A DNA stretch of 64,000 bases from Burkholderiaceae bacterium. GTDB taxonomy: Bacteria > Pseudomonadota > Gammaproteobacteria > Burkholderiales > Burkholderiaceae_C. The stretch lies in the NCBI GenBank assembly GCA_026125795.1, contig JAHCKM010000002.1, positions 1,116,001-1,180,000 of the forward strand, read 5' to 3'. Of this stretch, positions 18,364 through 26,529 are shown piece by piece. Within the stretch, counting starts at the first letter, position 1. Each line of letters starts with the position of its first letter. A program made the position numbers and the translations under genes. The notes below the pieces were generated by a model that made no database searches, had not been told where the DNA came from, and worked only from the letters and a program-made list of their open reading frames with translations.

Positions 18364-18452
18364 TCGCGCTTGGGAGCGGCCCGGCGCGCTCATTGGACCC
18401 TGCGCGCCGCGCGCTCCGGGATTCGCGCTTGGGAGCGGCCCGGCGCGCTCAT
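18364..18452. repeat. 30-bp direct repeat, second copy covering a stop codon
   Basis: A 30-bp sequence (core TTGGGAGCGGCCCGGCGCGC) occurs at 18364-18393 and again at 18423-18452. The second copy contains the TGA of the NorQ-like gene (18449-18451). Upstream, 18310-18360 holds a CACAA/TTGTG-type palindrome followed by TCTTCGCCGCAACTTCG, similar to the type B unit at 4289. The core is also the right half of the elements at 43793 and 44882. Confidence 0.75.
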
Positions 18453-19249
18453 GGCACGATCACGTCGATCAAGTCGGCGATCGCCTGCCGCAACTCGTCG
18501 TCGCTGCCCACGGCGCGCGTGATCGCCGCCTCGCAGGCACGGCGCGGCGCGATGCCTTGCGCGATCAGCTGCGCCGCATACACCAGCAGCCGTGTGCCGA
18601 CGCTGGCGTTCAGGTCTTCGAGCGCGCGCACCTTGTGGCCCAGCTCGGCCAGGCGCCTCGCGGTGTCTTCATCGACGCCGCCCTCGTGCGCCACGATCCG
18701 CGCCTCGGCATCGAGCGGCGGATGCTGGAACGGCAGCGTCACGAAGCGCTGGCGCGTCGACGGCTTGAGGTCCTTCAGCAGGCTCTGGTAGCCCGGGTTG
18801 TACGAGATCACCAGCAAAAAGTCGGGGTGCGCGACCAACTGCTCGCCGGTCTTCTCGATGGTCAGCAGGCGGCGGTGGTCGGTGAGCGCATGGATCACCA
18901 CCGTGGTGTCCTTGCGCGCCTCGACGATCTCGTCCAGGTACAGGATGGCGCCGTCGCGCACCGCGCGCGTCAGCGGCCCGTCGCTCCATACGGTGGCGTC
19001 GTCCACCAGCAGGTAACGGCCCACGAGGTCGGTGGCGGTGAGGTCCTCGTGGCAGGCCACCGTGATCAGCGGCCGGCCGCTCAGGCGCCACGCCATGTGC
19101 TCGACGAAGCGCGTCTTGCCGCAGCCGGTAGGCCCCTCGAGCAGCACCGGCAGGCGCGCGCGGTAGGCCGCTTCGAACAGCGACACCTCGTCGCCCTGCG
19201 GCAGGTACCACGGCGCGTTGTCGGCGCATCGTTCGGGCCTGTGGGTCAT
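18449..19249 (-). CDS. MoxR-family AAA+ ATPase, NorQ/CbbQ type
   Basis: 266 residues. Walker A is GPTGCGKT at 39-46 and Walker B is [34 protein letters not shown] between them is the typical CbbQ/NorQ pore-loop region, and the C-terminus holds the CbbQ_C helical domain. It is the ATPase half of a chaperone pair with the VWA protein encoded 160 bp downstream. Its ATG overlaps the stop of the MATE transporter gene (ATGA), placing the three in one operon. Its own stop codon is inside a 30-bp repeat, so its last residues may have been reshaped by that element. Confidence 0.92.
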   Translation of the reverse strand: MTHRPERCADNAPWYLPQGDEVSLFEAAYRARLPVLLEGPTGCGKTRFVEHMAWRLSGRPLITVACHEDLTATDLVGRYLLVDDATVWSDGPLTRAVRDGAILYLDEIVEARKDTTVVIHALTDHRRLLTIEKTGEQLVAHPDFLLVISYNPGYQSLLKDLKPSTRQRFVTLPFQHPPLDAEARIVAHEGGVDEDTARRLAELGHKVRALEDLNASVGTRLLVYAAQLIAQGIAPRRACEAAITRAVGSDDELRQAIADLIDVIVP

Positions 19250-20637
19250 GTGTCGGCCTTGTGCGGCGCCGCGGCGGCACGCCAGTCGGTGCGCGCGAGC
19301 GCTGCCGCGTTGAACAGTCCGTAGGCCAGCATCGCGACTGACACCAGCGCGAAATAGGCCCACGCTGGCGCCTCGCTGTGCGCCAGCAGCGCGCCGCCGA
19401 TCGCGATCACCGCCAGGCGCATGGTGGCGCCGAGCACCGGCCCGAGCACCCGGCCGGCGCCTTGCGACGCAAAGTACAGCGTGATGCCGAGACCGTAGAA
19501 CGCGAAGCCCGGGCCGGCCCAGCGAAGATAGGTTTCGGCCTGCGCGAGCACACCGGGCTGATCGGTGAAGAGGCCGGCCCAGGCTTGCGGCCAGAGGCAG
19601 GCTGCCAGGCCGATCGTGCCGACCACCGCGGCGGCGAGCAGGCCGCCGGTCCAGGCCACGCGGCGTGCGCGCGCGATGTCACCGCGGCCGATCGCCATGC
19701 CGATCATCGGCACCAACGTCACGCCGATGCCGAAGGACAGCGGAATCAGCAGGAACTCCAGCCGCGCGCCGATCCCGTAGCCGGCGAGCGCGTCGACGCC
19801 CAGGCGCGCGATCAGGCCGGTGAGCACCAGCACGGTCAGCACGTTCTGCACCGGCGACAGCGACGCGAGCAGCCCGACGCGCAGGATCTGCATGAACGAT
19901 TCGCGCTGCAACGCCATGCCGCGCCAAGCCAGTTGCACGCGCGGCAGCGGCGAGCGCAGGTACCAGAGCAGCACGAGCGTGGCCGAGGCCGCTGCGATCA
20001 CCTGGCCGAGCGCGACGCCGGCCATGCCCCAACGCGGCAACGGACCCAGCCCGAGTCCCAGGCCGGCGCCGAGCAGCACCTGGATCGTGGTGGCGCCGAC
20101 CATCAACAGCGCCGAGAAGCGGATGTTGCCGCTGCCGCGCACCACCGACAGCAGCGAGTTGTTGAGCCAGGTGAGCGGCGCGCCGACGAACAGCACGTTG
20201 GAGTACAAGAGCGCCTGCTGCAGCACTGCATCGTGCGCACCGAGCATGCGGTACAGCGCAGGCCCGAACAGCAGGAACACGGCGAGGAAGATCAGGCCGC
20301 CGGCGAGACCGATCACCGCCGCATGCAGCGCGAGGGAACGCGCCGCATCGTTGCGGTCGGCGCCGAGCGCGCGGCTCACCGCGGCCGAGATGGCGCCGCC
20401 CATCGCGCCGCCTGACACGGTCTGCATCAGCATCACGAACGGGAACACCACGGCCATCGCGGCCAGCGGGTCGCGTCCGAGCGCGCCGACGTAAGCCGTC
20501 TCGGCGATGCTCACCGCCGCGGCCGACACCATCGCCACCATGTTGGGCACGGCCAGCGACAGCATCACCGGCAGCACCGGCCCCTGCGTCAGCCGGTCGG
20601 CGGGCGAGGGCAATGCGGTGCTGGCCGCGGCGGGCAT
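19246..20637 (-). CDS. MATE-family efflux transporter
   Basis: 463 residues with twelve hydrophobic segments in two homologous halves of six, the full MATE topology. The first half opens with [35 protein letters not shown]; the second has [35 protein letters not shown] proteins export drugs or metabolites in exchange for Na+ or H+. The ATG at 20637 is the family start. Translation is coupled to the downstream NorQ-like gene by an ATGA overlap, an unexpected partner for a MATE protein. Confidence 0.92.
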   Translation of the reverse strand: MPAAASTALPSPADRLTQGPVLPVMLSLAVPNMVAMVSAAAVSIAETAYVGALGRDPLAAMAVVFPFVMLMQTVSGGAMGGAISAAVSRALGADRNDAARSLALHAAVIGLAGGLIFLAVFLLFGPALYRMLGAHDAVLQQALLYSNVLFVGAPLTWLNNSLLSVVRGSGNIRFSALLMVGATTIQVLLGAGLGLGLGPLPRWGMAGVALGQVIAAASATLVLLWYLRSPLPRVQLAWRGMALQRESFMQILRVGLLASLSPVQNVLTVLVLTGLIARLGVDALAGYGIGARLEFLLIPLSFGIGVTLVPMIGMAIGRGDIARARRVAWTGGLLAAAVVGTIGLAACLWPQAWAGLFTDQPGVLAQAETYLRWAGPGFAFYGLGITLYFASQGAGRVLGPVLGATMRLAVIAIGGALLAHSEAPAWAYFALVSVAMLAYGLFNAAALARTDWRAAAAPHKADT

Positions 20638-20706
20638 GCAAAAAGTGTAGTGGCGGGCCGCTGCGCGGGCTTGTCCCGCCAGCGACAAGGGCCCATGCCA
20701 CCGGGA

Positions 20707-22356
20707 TCAAAAGCGGATCGCGATGTCGAGCAGCACCGGGCCGTTGGCGCCGCCGATCTGGTTGAGCGCCGCATTGCCGCTGGTGTTGCGGTACAACGTG
20801 GCCGCACCGCTGGCGAGCGACACCGAATACAGAGTGAACGGACCGCTCGCGCCGCTGCGCAACGCCGCCAGCGCAAGCCCGTTGGCGCCGCCGGCGATGT
20901 CGAAGCCAGCCATGCCGGAAATGTCCAGCCCCAGCGCGCCGACGTTGGCCAGCGTGCCGTCGTTCGGCGGTGCCTGCAGCGTCAGCACGTCGCTGGCGGC
21001 GTCGAGGTTGAACAACATGGTCGATGGCGCGCCGTCGAAGCTGTTGGTGTAGGCCGAGGCGATCACCATCGGCGCCGTGCCGGTGCGGCTGATCGTGCCG
21101 TCGGTGAACGTGTTGCCGGTGTCGACGTTGACGCGCAGGTTCTGCCCGCTGTCGCCGATCACGCGCATTCGATCGGCCTGCGGGTTGAAGTCGACGCTGA
21201 ACGCTGTGCCCGACAGCGCGGTGAAGGGGCTGGAGGTGTCGGCCGGATCGGCCACGAGCGTCGCCTTCAGTGTGGCGGCGCCGCTGGCCGGATCCACGGT
21301 GTACACCTTGCCGCCATCGGTCAGCGCGTACAGCGCGCCGTCCTTTGGCCGGACGTCGATACCGACCACGGTCTCGCCGGTGCCGAGCCCGCTGATCGGG
21401 GTGGTGCCGGTGAGGGTGTTGGGCGCCTTGGGGTCGAATGCGACCAGCTGGTTGGCGGCGGTGAGACCGAGCACGGTCGGCCCCGCCGGCTGCTGCAGCG
21501 CCAGGCCGCGCACCATCTCGCCGCCGGCAATGGCGCCGAGCGCGTTGGCCGCGCCCGATGTCACGTTCACGCGGTACAGGTTGGTTGTGCCACCGACCGT
21601 GAGCGCGGCGTAGCCGGTGTTGTTGCGCCCGTCAATGTCGAAGCCGTTGACCTGTGCGCCGGTCACGCCCAGTGCGAGGCCGGCCGCCAGCGTGCCGTTG
21701 TTCGGCGGATCCTGCAGGTGCAGCAGGCCGGCCGCGGCGTCGAGGTCGAACAGCTGCGTTGCCGTGGTGCCGAGGAACGCGTTGGTGTAGCCCGCTGCGG
21801 TCACGTGCGGCACGCCGCCGGCCAGGCTGATCAAGCCGTCGGTTATGGCGTCGCCCGTGTCGACGTTGATGCGCAGGTTCTGGCCCACGTTCGATACCAC
21901 GCGCAGGCGGTCGGCCACGGGGTTGAAGTCGAGCGCGAAGTCGCTGCCGGCGAGTGCGGCGAACGGATCGTCGTCACCGGCTGCCGCCTTGAGCGCCACC
22001 TTCAACGTGGCCACGCCGCTCGAGGGCTCGATCGTGTACACGTTGCCCGCGCTGCCGAGCGCATAGAGCTTGCCATCGGCCGGGCGGTGGTCGATGCCGA
22101 GCAGCGTCTCGTTGGCAGCCAAGCCGGAGACGCTGACGCTGCCCACCAGCGTGGCCGGCGTGGCGCGGTTGAACGAGATCAGCTTGCCGCTGTTGGTGAG
22201 CGCGATCGTGTCGCCCACCGGCACCGGGCTCGGTGCCGGCGCGGGAGCAGGCACTGGCGCGGGTGCCAGATCGTCATAGTCGCTGCCGCCACAAGCGGCC
22301 AGCAGTGCGGCGGCCGCGGCGGCAGCCGCGGACAGTTGAAGCATCGAACGGCGCAT
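20707..22356 (-). CDS. Lipoprotein with two DUF4394 domains
   Basis: 549 residues. An N-terminal signal with lipobox LLAAC predicts a lipid-anchored protein, followed by a Pro/Ala linker (APAPVPAPAPAPSPVP). Two tandem DUF4394 domains of about 230 residues follow. Each repeats the sequence LLGIDHRPADGKLYALG (VVGIDVRPKDGALYALT in copy 2), FALDFNPVADRLRVVSNVGQNLR (SVDFNPQADRMRVIGDSGQNLR), then AYTNAFLGTTATQLFDLD (AYTNSFDGAPSTMLFNLD). DUF4394 folds as a beta-propeller-like repeat with no established function. The ATG at 22356 follows GGAGAG. The conserved duplicated domains suggest an ancient internal duplication. Confidence 0.88.
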   Translation of the reverse strand: MRRSMLQLSAAAAAAAALLAACGGSDYDDLAPAPVPAPAPAPSPVPVGDTIALTNSGKLISFNRATPATLVGSVSVSGLAANETLLGIDHRPADGKLYALGSAGNVYTIEPSSGVATLKVALKAAAGDDDPFAALAGSDFALDFNPVADRLRVVSNVGQNLRINVDTGDAITDGLISLAGGVPHVTAAGYTNAFLGTTATQLFDLDAAAGLLHLQDPPNNGTLAAGLALGVTGAQVNGFDIDGRNNTGYAALTVGGTTNLYRVNVTSGAANALGAIAGGEMVRGLALQQPAGPTVLGLTAANQLVAFDPKAPNTLTGTTPISGLGTGETVVGIDVRPKDGALYALTDGGKVYTVDPASGAATLKATLVADPADTSSPFTALSGTAFSVDFNPQADRMRVIGDSGQNLRVNVDTGNTFTDGTISRTGTAPMVIASAYTNSFDGAPSTMLFNLDAASDVLTLQAPPNDGTLANVGALGLDISGMAGFDIAGGANGLALAALRSGASGPFTLYSVSLASGAATLYRNTSGNAALNQIGGANGPVLLDIAIRF

Positions 22357-22447
22357 GCATCTCTCCATCGGGTGGGGTGAACGCCGGCTGATACGCCGCG
22401 CCCCGATGAACTGGATGCAGGCCGACCGAAGGCAGGGTGCGCAAACC

Positions 22448-23017
22448 TCAGCGCTTGACCACCGCCACCAGGTAGCGACACGGCGCACGCCCCGGATTGC
22501 GGAACGCGCAGTCGGAGGCCGGGCCGAGCTCCAGGCAATCGCCCGGACGCAGCCGGTGCAGCAGTGCGCCCTCGACGAACTCCAGCGTGCCCGAGATCAC
22601 CCAGATCGCCTGGCGGATGAAGGCGAACGCGGCCGCCGGGTAGGCCACCTCGGCGCCGGGCGGAAACTCGACCTCGATCAGGTGCACGGGCAGGTCGGAC
22701 AGCGGCGACACCTGGCGCCGCAGGTAGCCGGTGGCCGGGTCGCGCCAGGTCGGTTGGTCGGCGCGCCGCACCAGGCGTGCGCCGGGCTCGTGGTCGGCGG
22801 CCAGCAGCGTCGACAGCGTCATGCCGAGCGCACCGCTGATGCGCCCCAGCAGCGCCGCGGTGGGGCTGGCCTCGCAGCGCTCGAGCTTGCTCAGCATCGC
22901 CTTCGACACGCCGGCGCGCTGCGCCAGGCGGTCCAGCGTCCAGCCGCGGCGCGCGCGCTCGTCGCGCAGGCGGCGCGCGATCAACGGCGTGGGGTCGTGG
23001 CCATCGTTTCTGTTCAC
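22448..23017 (-). CDS. XRE-family regulator with C-terminal cupin domain
   Basis: 189 residues from a GTG. An N-terminal HTH (IARRLRDERARRGWTLDRLAQRAGVSKAMLSKLERCEASPT, about 12-52) precedes a cupin (about 105-185, VHLIEVEFPPGAEVAYP, WVISGTLEFVEG, LRPGDCLELG, CRYLVAVVKR). This architecture is usual for small-molecule-sensing repressors of a neighbouring enzyme. It diverges from a GNAT acetyltransferase gene 58 bp away. The inverted repeat abutting its start codon is a good autoregulatory operator. RBS AAAGG lies inside that repeat. Confidence 0.88.
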   Translation of the reverse strand: MNRNDGHDPTPLIARRLRDERARRGWTLDRLAQRAGVSKAMLSKLERCEASPTAALLGRISGALGMTLSTLLAADHEPGARLVRRADQPTWRDPATGYLRRQVSPLSDLPVHLIEVEFPPGAEVAYPAAAFAFIRQAIWVISGTLEFVEGALLHRLRPGDCLELGPASDCAFRNPGRAPCRYLVAVVKR

Positions 23018-23041
23018 TATCGTTGACCTTTGTTGACGATA
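23018..23041. promoter_or_regulatory. Candidate XRE operator, 24-bp imperfect inverted repeat
   Basis: The half-sites TATCGT and ACGATA at the ends are perfect complements. The inner part holds TTGAC twice in direct orientation. The repeat sits immediately next to the GTG start of the XRE-cupin gene and 33 bp upstream of the divergent acetyltransferase ATG. Binding here would block the regulator's own ribosome-binding site and could affect both promoters. Confidence 0.6.
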
Positions 23042-23074
23042 ATGGAATGATGCCAGCAAACCCATGAGACATCC

Positions 23075-23605
23075 ATGATGGAAGCGATGCGCGTGCGCCC
23101 GGCCGGCGCCGACGACGTGCCGGCGATGATGGCGATCTACAACGAGGTCGTCGCCACCTCGACGGCGATCTACAGCTTCAAGCCGAGCACGCTCGACGAG
23201 CGCCGCGAGTGGTTTTGCGCACGCAGCGCCGGCGGCTGGCCGGTGCTGGCCGCGTTGCGCGGCGACGCGCTGGTGGGGTACGCGTCGTTCGCCGAGTTCC
23301 GCGGCGCCTGGCCGGGCTACCAGCACTCGGTGGAACATTCGGTCTACGTGCATGCCGATTGGCGGCGCCAGGGGGTCGGCAGCGCGCTGGTGAGCGCGCT
23401 GTTGCCGATCGCCGCCGAGATGGACAAGCACGTGATGATCGGCGGCATCGATGCCGCCAACCACGGTTCGCTGCGCATGCACGAGTGGCTGGGTTTTCAG
23501 CGTGTGGCGCACTTTCGCGAGGTGGGGCGCAAGTTCGGCCGCTGGCTCGATCTGGTGTTCGTGCAGCGCTTCATCGACAGCCCCGGCGCCGCGCGCGCTG
23601 GCTAA
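23075..23605 (+). CDS. GNAT N-acetyltransferase (phosphinothricin acetyltransferase-like)
   Basis: 176 residues. It resembles the Pat/Bar/YncA group: MRVRPAGADDVPAMMAIYNEVV, FRGAWPGYQHSVEHSVYVH, the acetyl-CoA-binding WRRQGVGSALVSALL (R/Q-x-x-G-x-G/A), then the family-typical GGIDAANHGSLRMHEWLGFQRVAHFREVGRKFGRWLDLVFVQR. Relatives acetylate phosphinothricin, methionine sulfoximine or methionine sulfone with acetyl-CoA. Divergent from a XRE-cupin regulator, its likely controller. The natural substrate is not shown by sequence. Confidence 0.88.
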   Translation: MMEAMRVRPAGADDVPAMMAIYNEVVATSTAIYSFKPSTLDERREWFCARSAGGWPVLAALRGDALVGYASFAEFRGAWPGYQHSVEHSVYVHADWRRQGVGSALVSALLPIAAEMDKHVMIGGIDAANHGSLRMHEWLGFQRVAHFREVGRKFGRWLDLVFVQRFIDSPGAARAG

Positions 23606-23753
23606 CGCGGTGTCGCCGCGCCGCGTCACGGTTGTTGCGGCGCCGTGAATGCCGCACGCCGGCGCACGAATTCTGGGTATCGCGCATTGCCGCGGTGCCG
23701 GGGTGCGCCAACACTGGCGGCCGCTTCCCGGGGGGCAAGGAGAACAGCACACC

Positions 23754-24878
23754 ATGAGATCCATCACGCGATGCGGCAACGCGCTCGGCCTGTGGGCCGC
23801 GCTGGCGCTGGGCGCACCCCTGGCGCAGGCGCAGATCGTCGTGGGGCAGACCTCGGGCTTCACCGGCCCGGTGGCGCCCGGCGTGAAAGAGAACACCGAA
23901 GGCGCCAAGCTGTACTTTGACCACGTCAACGCGCAGGGCGGCGTGCACGGCCAACGCATCGAGCTCGTGTCGCTGGACGACAAGTTCGATCCCAAGCTGA
24001 CCACCGAGAACGCGAAGAGACTGGTGCTCGAGCGCCACGCGATCGCGCTGTTCCTGGTGCGCGGCACGCCGCACTCCGAGGCGATCAAACCGCTGCTCGA
24101 CGAGCACAAGGTGCCGCTGGTGGCGCCGTCGACCGGCGCGATGGTGCTGCACAAGCCGGTGCACCCGTGGATCTTCAACGTGCGAGCCACCTATCAGCGC
24201 GAGGCCAGCAAGGCGGTGACCCACCTGGCGACGATCGGCATGACGCGCATCGCCGTGGTTCATGTCGACGATTCGTTCGGCGCCGATTGCGCCATCGGCG
24301 CGCAGGACGGATTCGACAAGGCCAAGATGAGCCCGTTGCTGATCGAGAAGTTCGACCGCGCCAAGCCCGACTTCACGACCATCGTGCAGAAGGTGCGGTC
24401 GGCCGACGCTCAGGCGGTGCTGATGTTCGGCTCGGCCGGCGCGGTGTCCGACGGCACCCGGCAGATCCGCGCGGCGGGCTCCAGGGCGCAGATCGTCACG
24501 GTGTCGAACAACGCCTCGGGCGGCTTCATCAAGCAGATGGGAGAGCACGCGCGCGGCACCATCGTGACGCAGGTGTTCCCCTATGAGCGCTCGCTGTCGG
24601 CGCCGATCGTCAAGGAGGCGAGCGACCTGGCGATCAAGGCCAACCTGGGCGAGGTGACGCCGGCCATGCTGGAGGGCTACGCCGGCGCCAAGGTGCTGGT
24701 GGAGGGCTTGCGCCGCGCCGGCCCGCAGCCCACGCGCGCCCGGCTGCAGCAGGCACTGGAGGGCTTCCGCAAGGTCGACATCGGCGGGCTCGAACTGACT
24801 TACGGCCCCACCGACCACACCGGCCTGGAATACGCCGACCTGTCGATCATCACCGCCGAAGGCAAGTTCAGGCGATAG
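23754..24878 (+). CDS. Branched-chain amino-acid-type ABC substrate-binding protein
   Basis: 374 residues. An N-terminal signal peptide (MRSITRCGNALGLWAALALGAPLAQAQ) precedes a type I periplasmic-binding fold of the LivJ/Leu-Ile-Val family (IVVGQTSGFTGPVAPGVKENTEGAKLYFDHVNAQGGVHGQRIELVSLDDKFDP). The ATG at 23754 follows AAGGAG. No permease or ATPase genes are adjacent, so it is an orphan binding protein, common in Burkholderiales, serving a remote transporter or sensing system. The ligand cannot be assigned; these proteins bind amino acids, aromatics or small acids. Confidence 0.92.
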   Translation: MRSITRCGNALGLWAALALGAPLAQAQIVVGQTSGFTGPVAPGVKENTEGAKLYFDHVNAQGGVHGQRIELVSLDDKFDPKLTTENAKRLVLERHAIALFLVRGTPHSEAIKPLLDEHKVPLVAPSTGAMVLHKPVHPWIFNVRATYQREASKAVTHLATIGMTRIAVVHVDDSFGADCAIGAQDGFDKAKMSPLLIEKFDRAKPDFTTIVQKVRSADAQAVLMFGSAGAVSDGTRQIRAAGSRAQIVTVSNNASGGFIKQMGEHARGTIVTQVFPYERSLSAPIVKEASDLAIKANLGEVTPAMLEGYAGAKVLVEGLRRAGPQPTRARLQQALEGFRKVDIGGLELTYGPTDHTGLEYADLSIITAEGKFRR

Positions 24879-24947
24879 GGCACCAAGCCCTGGCGTGTTT
24901 GCCCCCGCCGGGGACCGGCCGCCGCGCGGCCCGGAGGCTGGTATCCG

Positions 24948-25250
24948 TCAGCCGAAGCGGCTGTCGGCGATGAGTTCGGGGGCTCGGGCGACCGCGTCGT
25001 CCGGGTCGAACTCCGGCCACACGCGCTGGTCGTTCATGGTGCGAAGCACGTGCTCATCGAGGGCGCGCTGGTGGGCGTCAAGCTCGTATACCACCCACAC
25101 CGCTGCGGCCAGAGAGATTGCCACGGCCGCCTCGAAGATCAGCACCCCTGCCGCCACCAGGCCGAAGGCGCCGATCATCAGCACTGGGGCGACACGAAGG
25201 GCCAGCGTCGTGCGCTGGTCACCCGGGGCTGCGTCGTGGCGTGCTGACAT
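24948..25250 (-). CDS. Small two-helix membrane protein, hypothetical
   Basis: 100 residues. Two hydrophobic segments (LALRVAPVLMIGAFGLVAAG and LIFEAAVAISLAAAVWVVYEL) are followed by a charged cytoplasmic tail (HQRALDEHVLRTMNDQRVWPEFDPDDAVARAPELIADSRFG). No family recognised. It is tail-to-tail with the binding-protein gene across a 69-bp gap that contains an imperfect GGCCGC/GCGGCC hairpin. The start at 25250 is one of several candidates; upstream GTG codons are also open. Coding status is supported by the hydrophobic pattern and codon use. Confidence 0.55.
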   Translation of the reverse strand: MSARHDAAPGDQRTTLALRVAPVLMIGAFGLVAAGVLIFEAAVAISLAAAVWVVYELDAHQRALDEHVLRTMNDQRVWPEFDPDDAVARAPELIADSRFG

Positions 25251-25343
25251 GCACGACACCTTAATCCCACTGGCGCCGACGCGCGCCATGAACAGCGGCG
25301 CGATCTGTGTGGAATTGGCGCGATCGGGCGCTGGTGTGGCGTT

Positions 25344-26507
25344 TCAGCCGTGGGCGCGTGCCAGCGCCTGTTCGAGGTCGGCGATCAGGTCGTCGACGTG
25401 CTCGATGCCCACCGACAACCGCAGCAGGTCGGGCGGCGCCGGCGTGCCCGCGCCCTCGACGCTGGCGCGGTGCTCGATCAGGCTCTCCGTGCCGCCGAGC
25501 GACGTGGCGCGCTTCCACAGCTGCACGTGGGCCGCGGTGGCGATCGCGGCGGTTTCGCCGCCTGAAGCGCCGCCTTTGACGCGCAGCGAGAGCATGCCGC
25601 CGAAGCCGCCTTGCATCTGCCGGGCCGCCACCGCGTAGCCGGGCGCTTCGCGCAAGCCGGGGTAGAGCACCGCTTCGACGTGCCGGTGTCCGGCAAAGTG
25701 TTCCGCGATGCGCTGCGCCGACGCGCTCGCGGCGCGCACGCGCAGGTACAGCGTGCGCATGCCGCGCAGCAGCAGCCACGATTCGAACGAGCCCAGCGTG
25801 CCGCCGAGCTGCGCACGCACGGTCTTGATGCGCTTCCAGAAGTCGTCGTCCGTCCGGGTCACCAGCACGCCGGCGATCAGGTCGGAGTGGCCGTTGAGGT
25901 ACTTGGTGGCCGCGTGCATCACGATGTCGGCGCCCAACTCGAGCGGACGCGTCAGCACCGGCGTGGCCACGGTGGAGTCCACCGCGACGCGAGCGCCGGC
26001 GCCATGCGCCAGCGCCGCGGTGGCCGCGATGTCGGTGATGGTCCACAACGGATTGGCCGGCGTCTCGATCCACACCAGCCGGGTCTGGCCCGGCCGGAGC
26101 GCGGTGTGCACCGCGGCGGGATCGGTCATGTCGACCAGCTCGACTTTCAAGCCCCAGGCGGTCGCAAAGTTCATCAACCAGTTGCGCAGCGACCAGTACA
26201 TCACCTTCGGCGCCAGCACGTGGTCACCCGGCGCGAGCGACTGGAACACCGCCGTGGCCGCCGCCATGCCCGAGGCGAACAACGCGCCTTGCGCGCCGTG
26301 CTCGAGCTGCGCGATCAGCGCCTCGGCCTGGTCGAAGGCCGGGTTGTCGGCGCGTGCATAGCCGCGGCCGCTGCGGTACTGGTTGTCGGCGTCGCGGATG
26401 AAGGTGGTCGACGCGTGGATCGGCGGCGAGATCGCCTTGGTGACGGGATCGACCCAGCCGAGCGACTGCGCGGCCAGCGATTCGGGTTGCAGGTCTTTGG
26501 GGTCCAT
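25344..26507 (-). CDS. Trans-sulfuration PLP enzyme (Cys/Met metabolism family)
   Basis: 387 residues of the cystathionine gamma-synthase/beta-lyase family. The PLP-binding lysine is in HAATKYLNGHSDLIAG. Other signatures are YARADNPAFDQAEALIAQLE, ALFASGMAAATAVF (phosphate cup) and ETPANPLWTITDI. Family members form or cleave cystathionine or sulfhydrylate homoserine esters; WIETPANPLW plus FESWLLLRGMRTLYLR fits the beta-lyase/gamma-synthase group. Sequence alone does not separate the activities. The ATG at 26507 starts the conserved region. No other methionine gene is adjacent. Confidence 0.88.
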   Translation of the reverse strand: MDPKDLQPESLAAQSLGWVDPVTKAISPPIHASTTFIRDADNQYRSGRGYARADNPAFDQAEALIAQLEHGAQGALFASGMAAATAVFQSLAPGDHVLAPKVMYWSLRNWLMNFATAWGLKVELVDMTDPAAVHTALRPGQTRLVWIETPANPLWTITDIAATAALAHGAGARVAVDSTVATPVLTRPLELGADIVMHAATKYLNGHSDLIAGVLVTRTDDDFWKRIKTVRAQLGGTLGSFESWLLLRGMRTLYLRVRAASASAQRIAEHFAGHRHVEAVLYPGLREAPGYAVAARQMQGGFGGMLSLRVKGGASGGETAAIATAAHVQLWKRATSLGGTESLIEHRASVEGAGTPAPPDLLRLSVGIEHVDDLIADLEQALARAHG

Positions 26508-26529
26508 CGCGTGATTGTCGGCATGCGCG

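Noticed and set aside
16502-19249. Calling the ATPase/VWA pair a RubisCO activase
   Set aside because: No RubisCO or Calvin-cycle gene is in the window; NorQD and CbbQO cannot be separated by sequence inspection alone.
24879-24947. Rho-independent terminator after the binding-protein gene
   Set aside because: The GGCCGC/GCGGCC hairpin has no T tract on either strand, so I mention it only as an imperfect hairpin.
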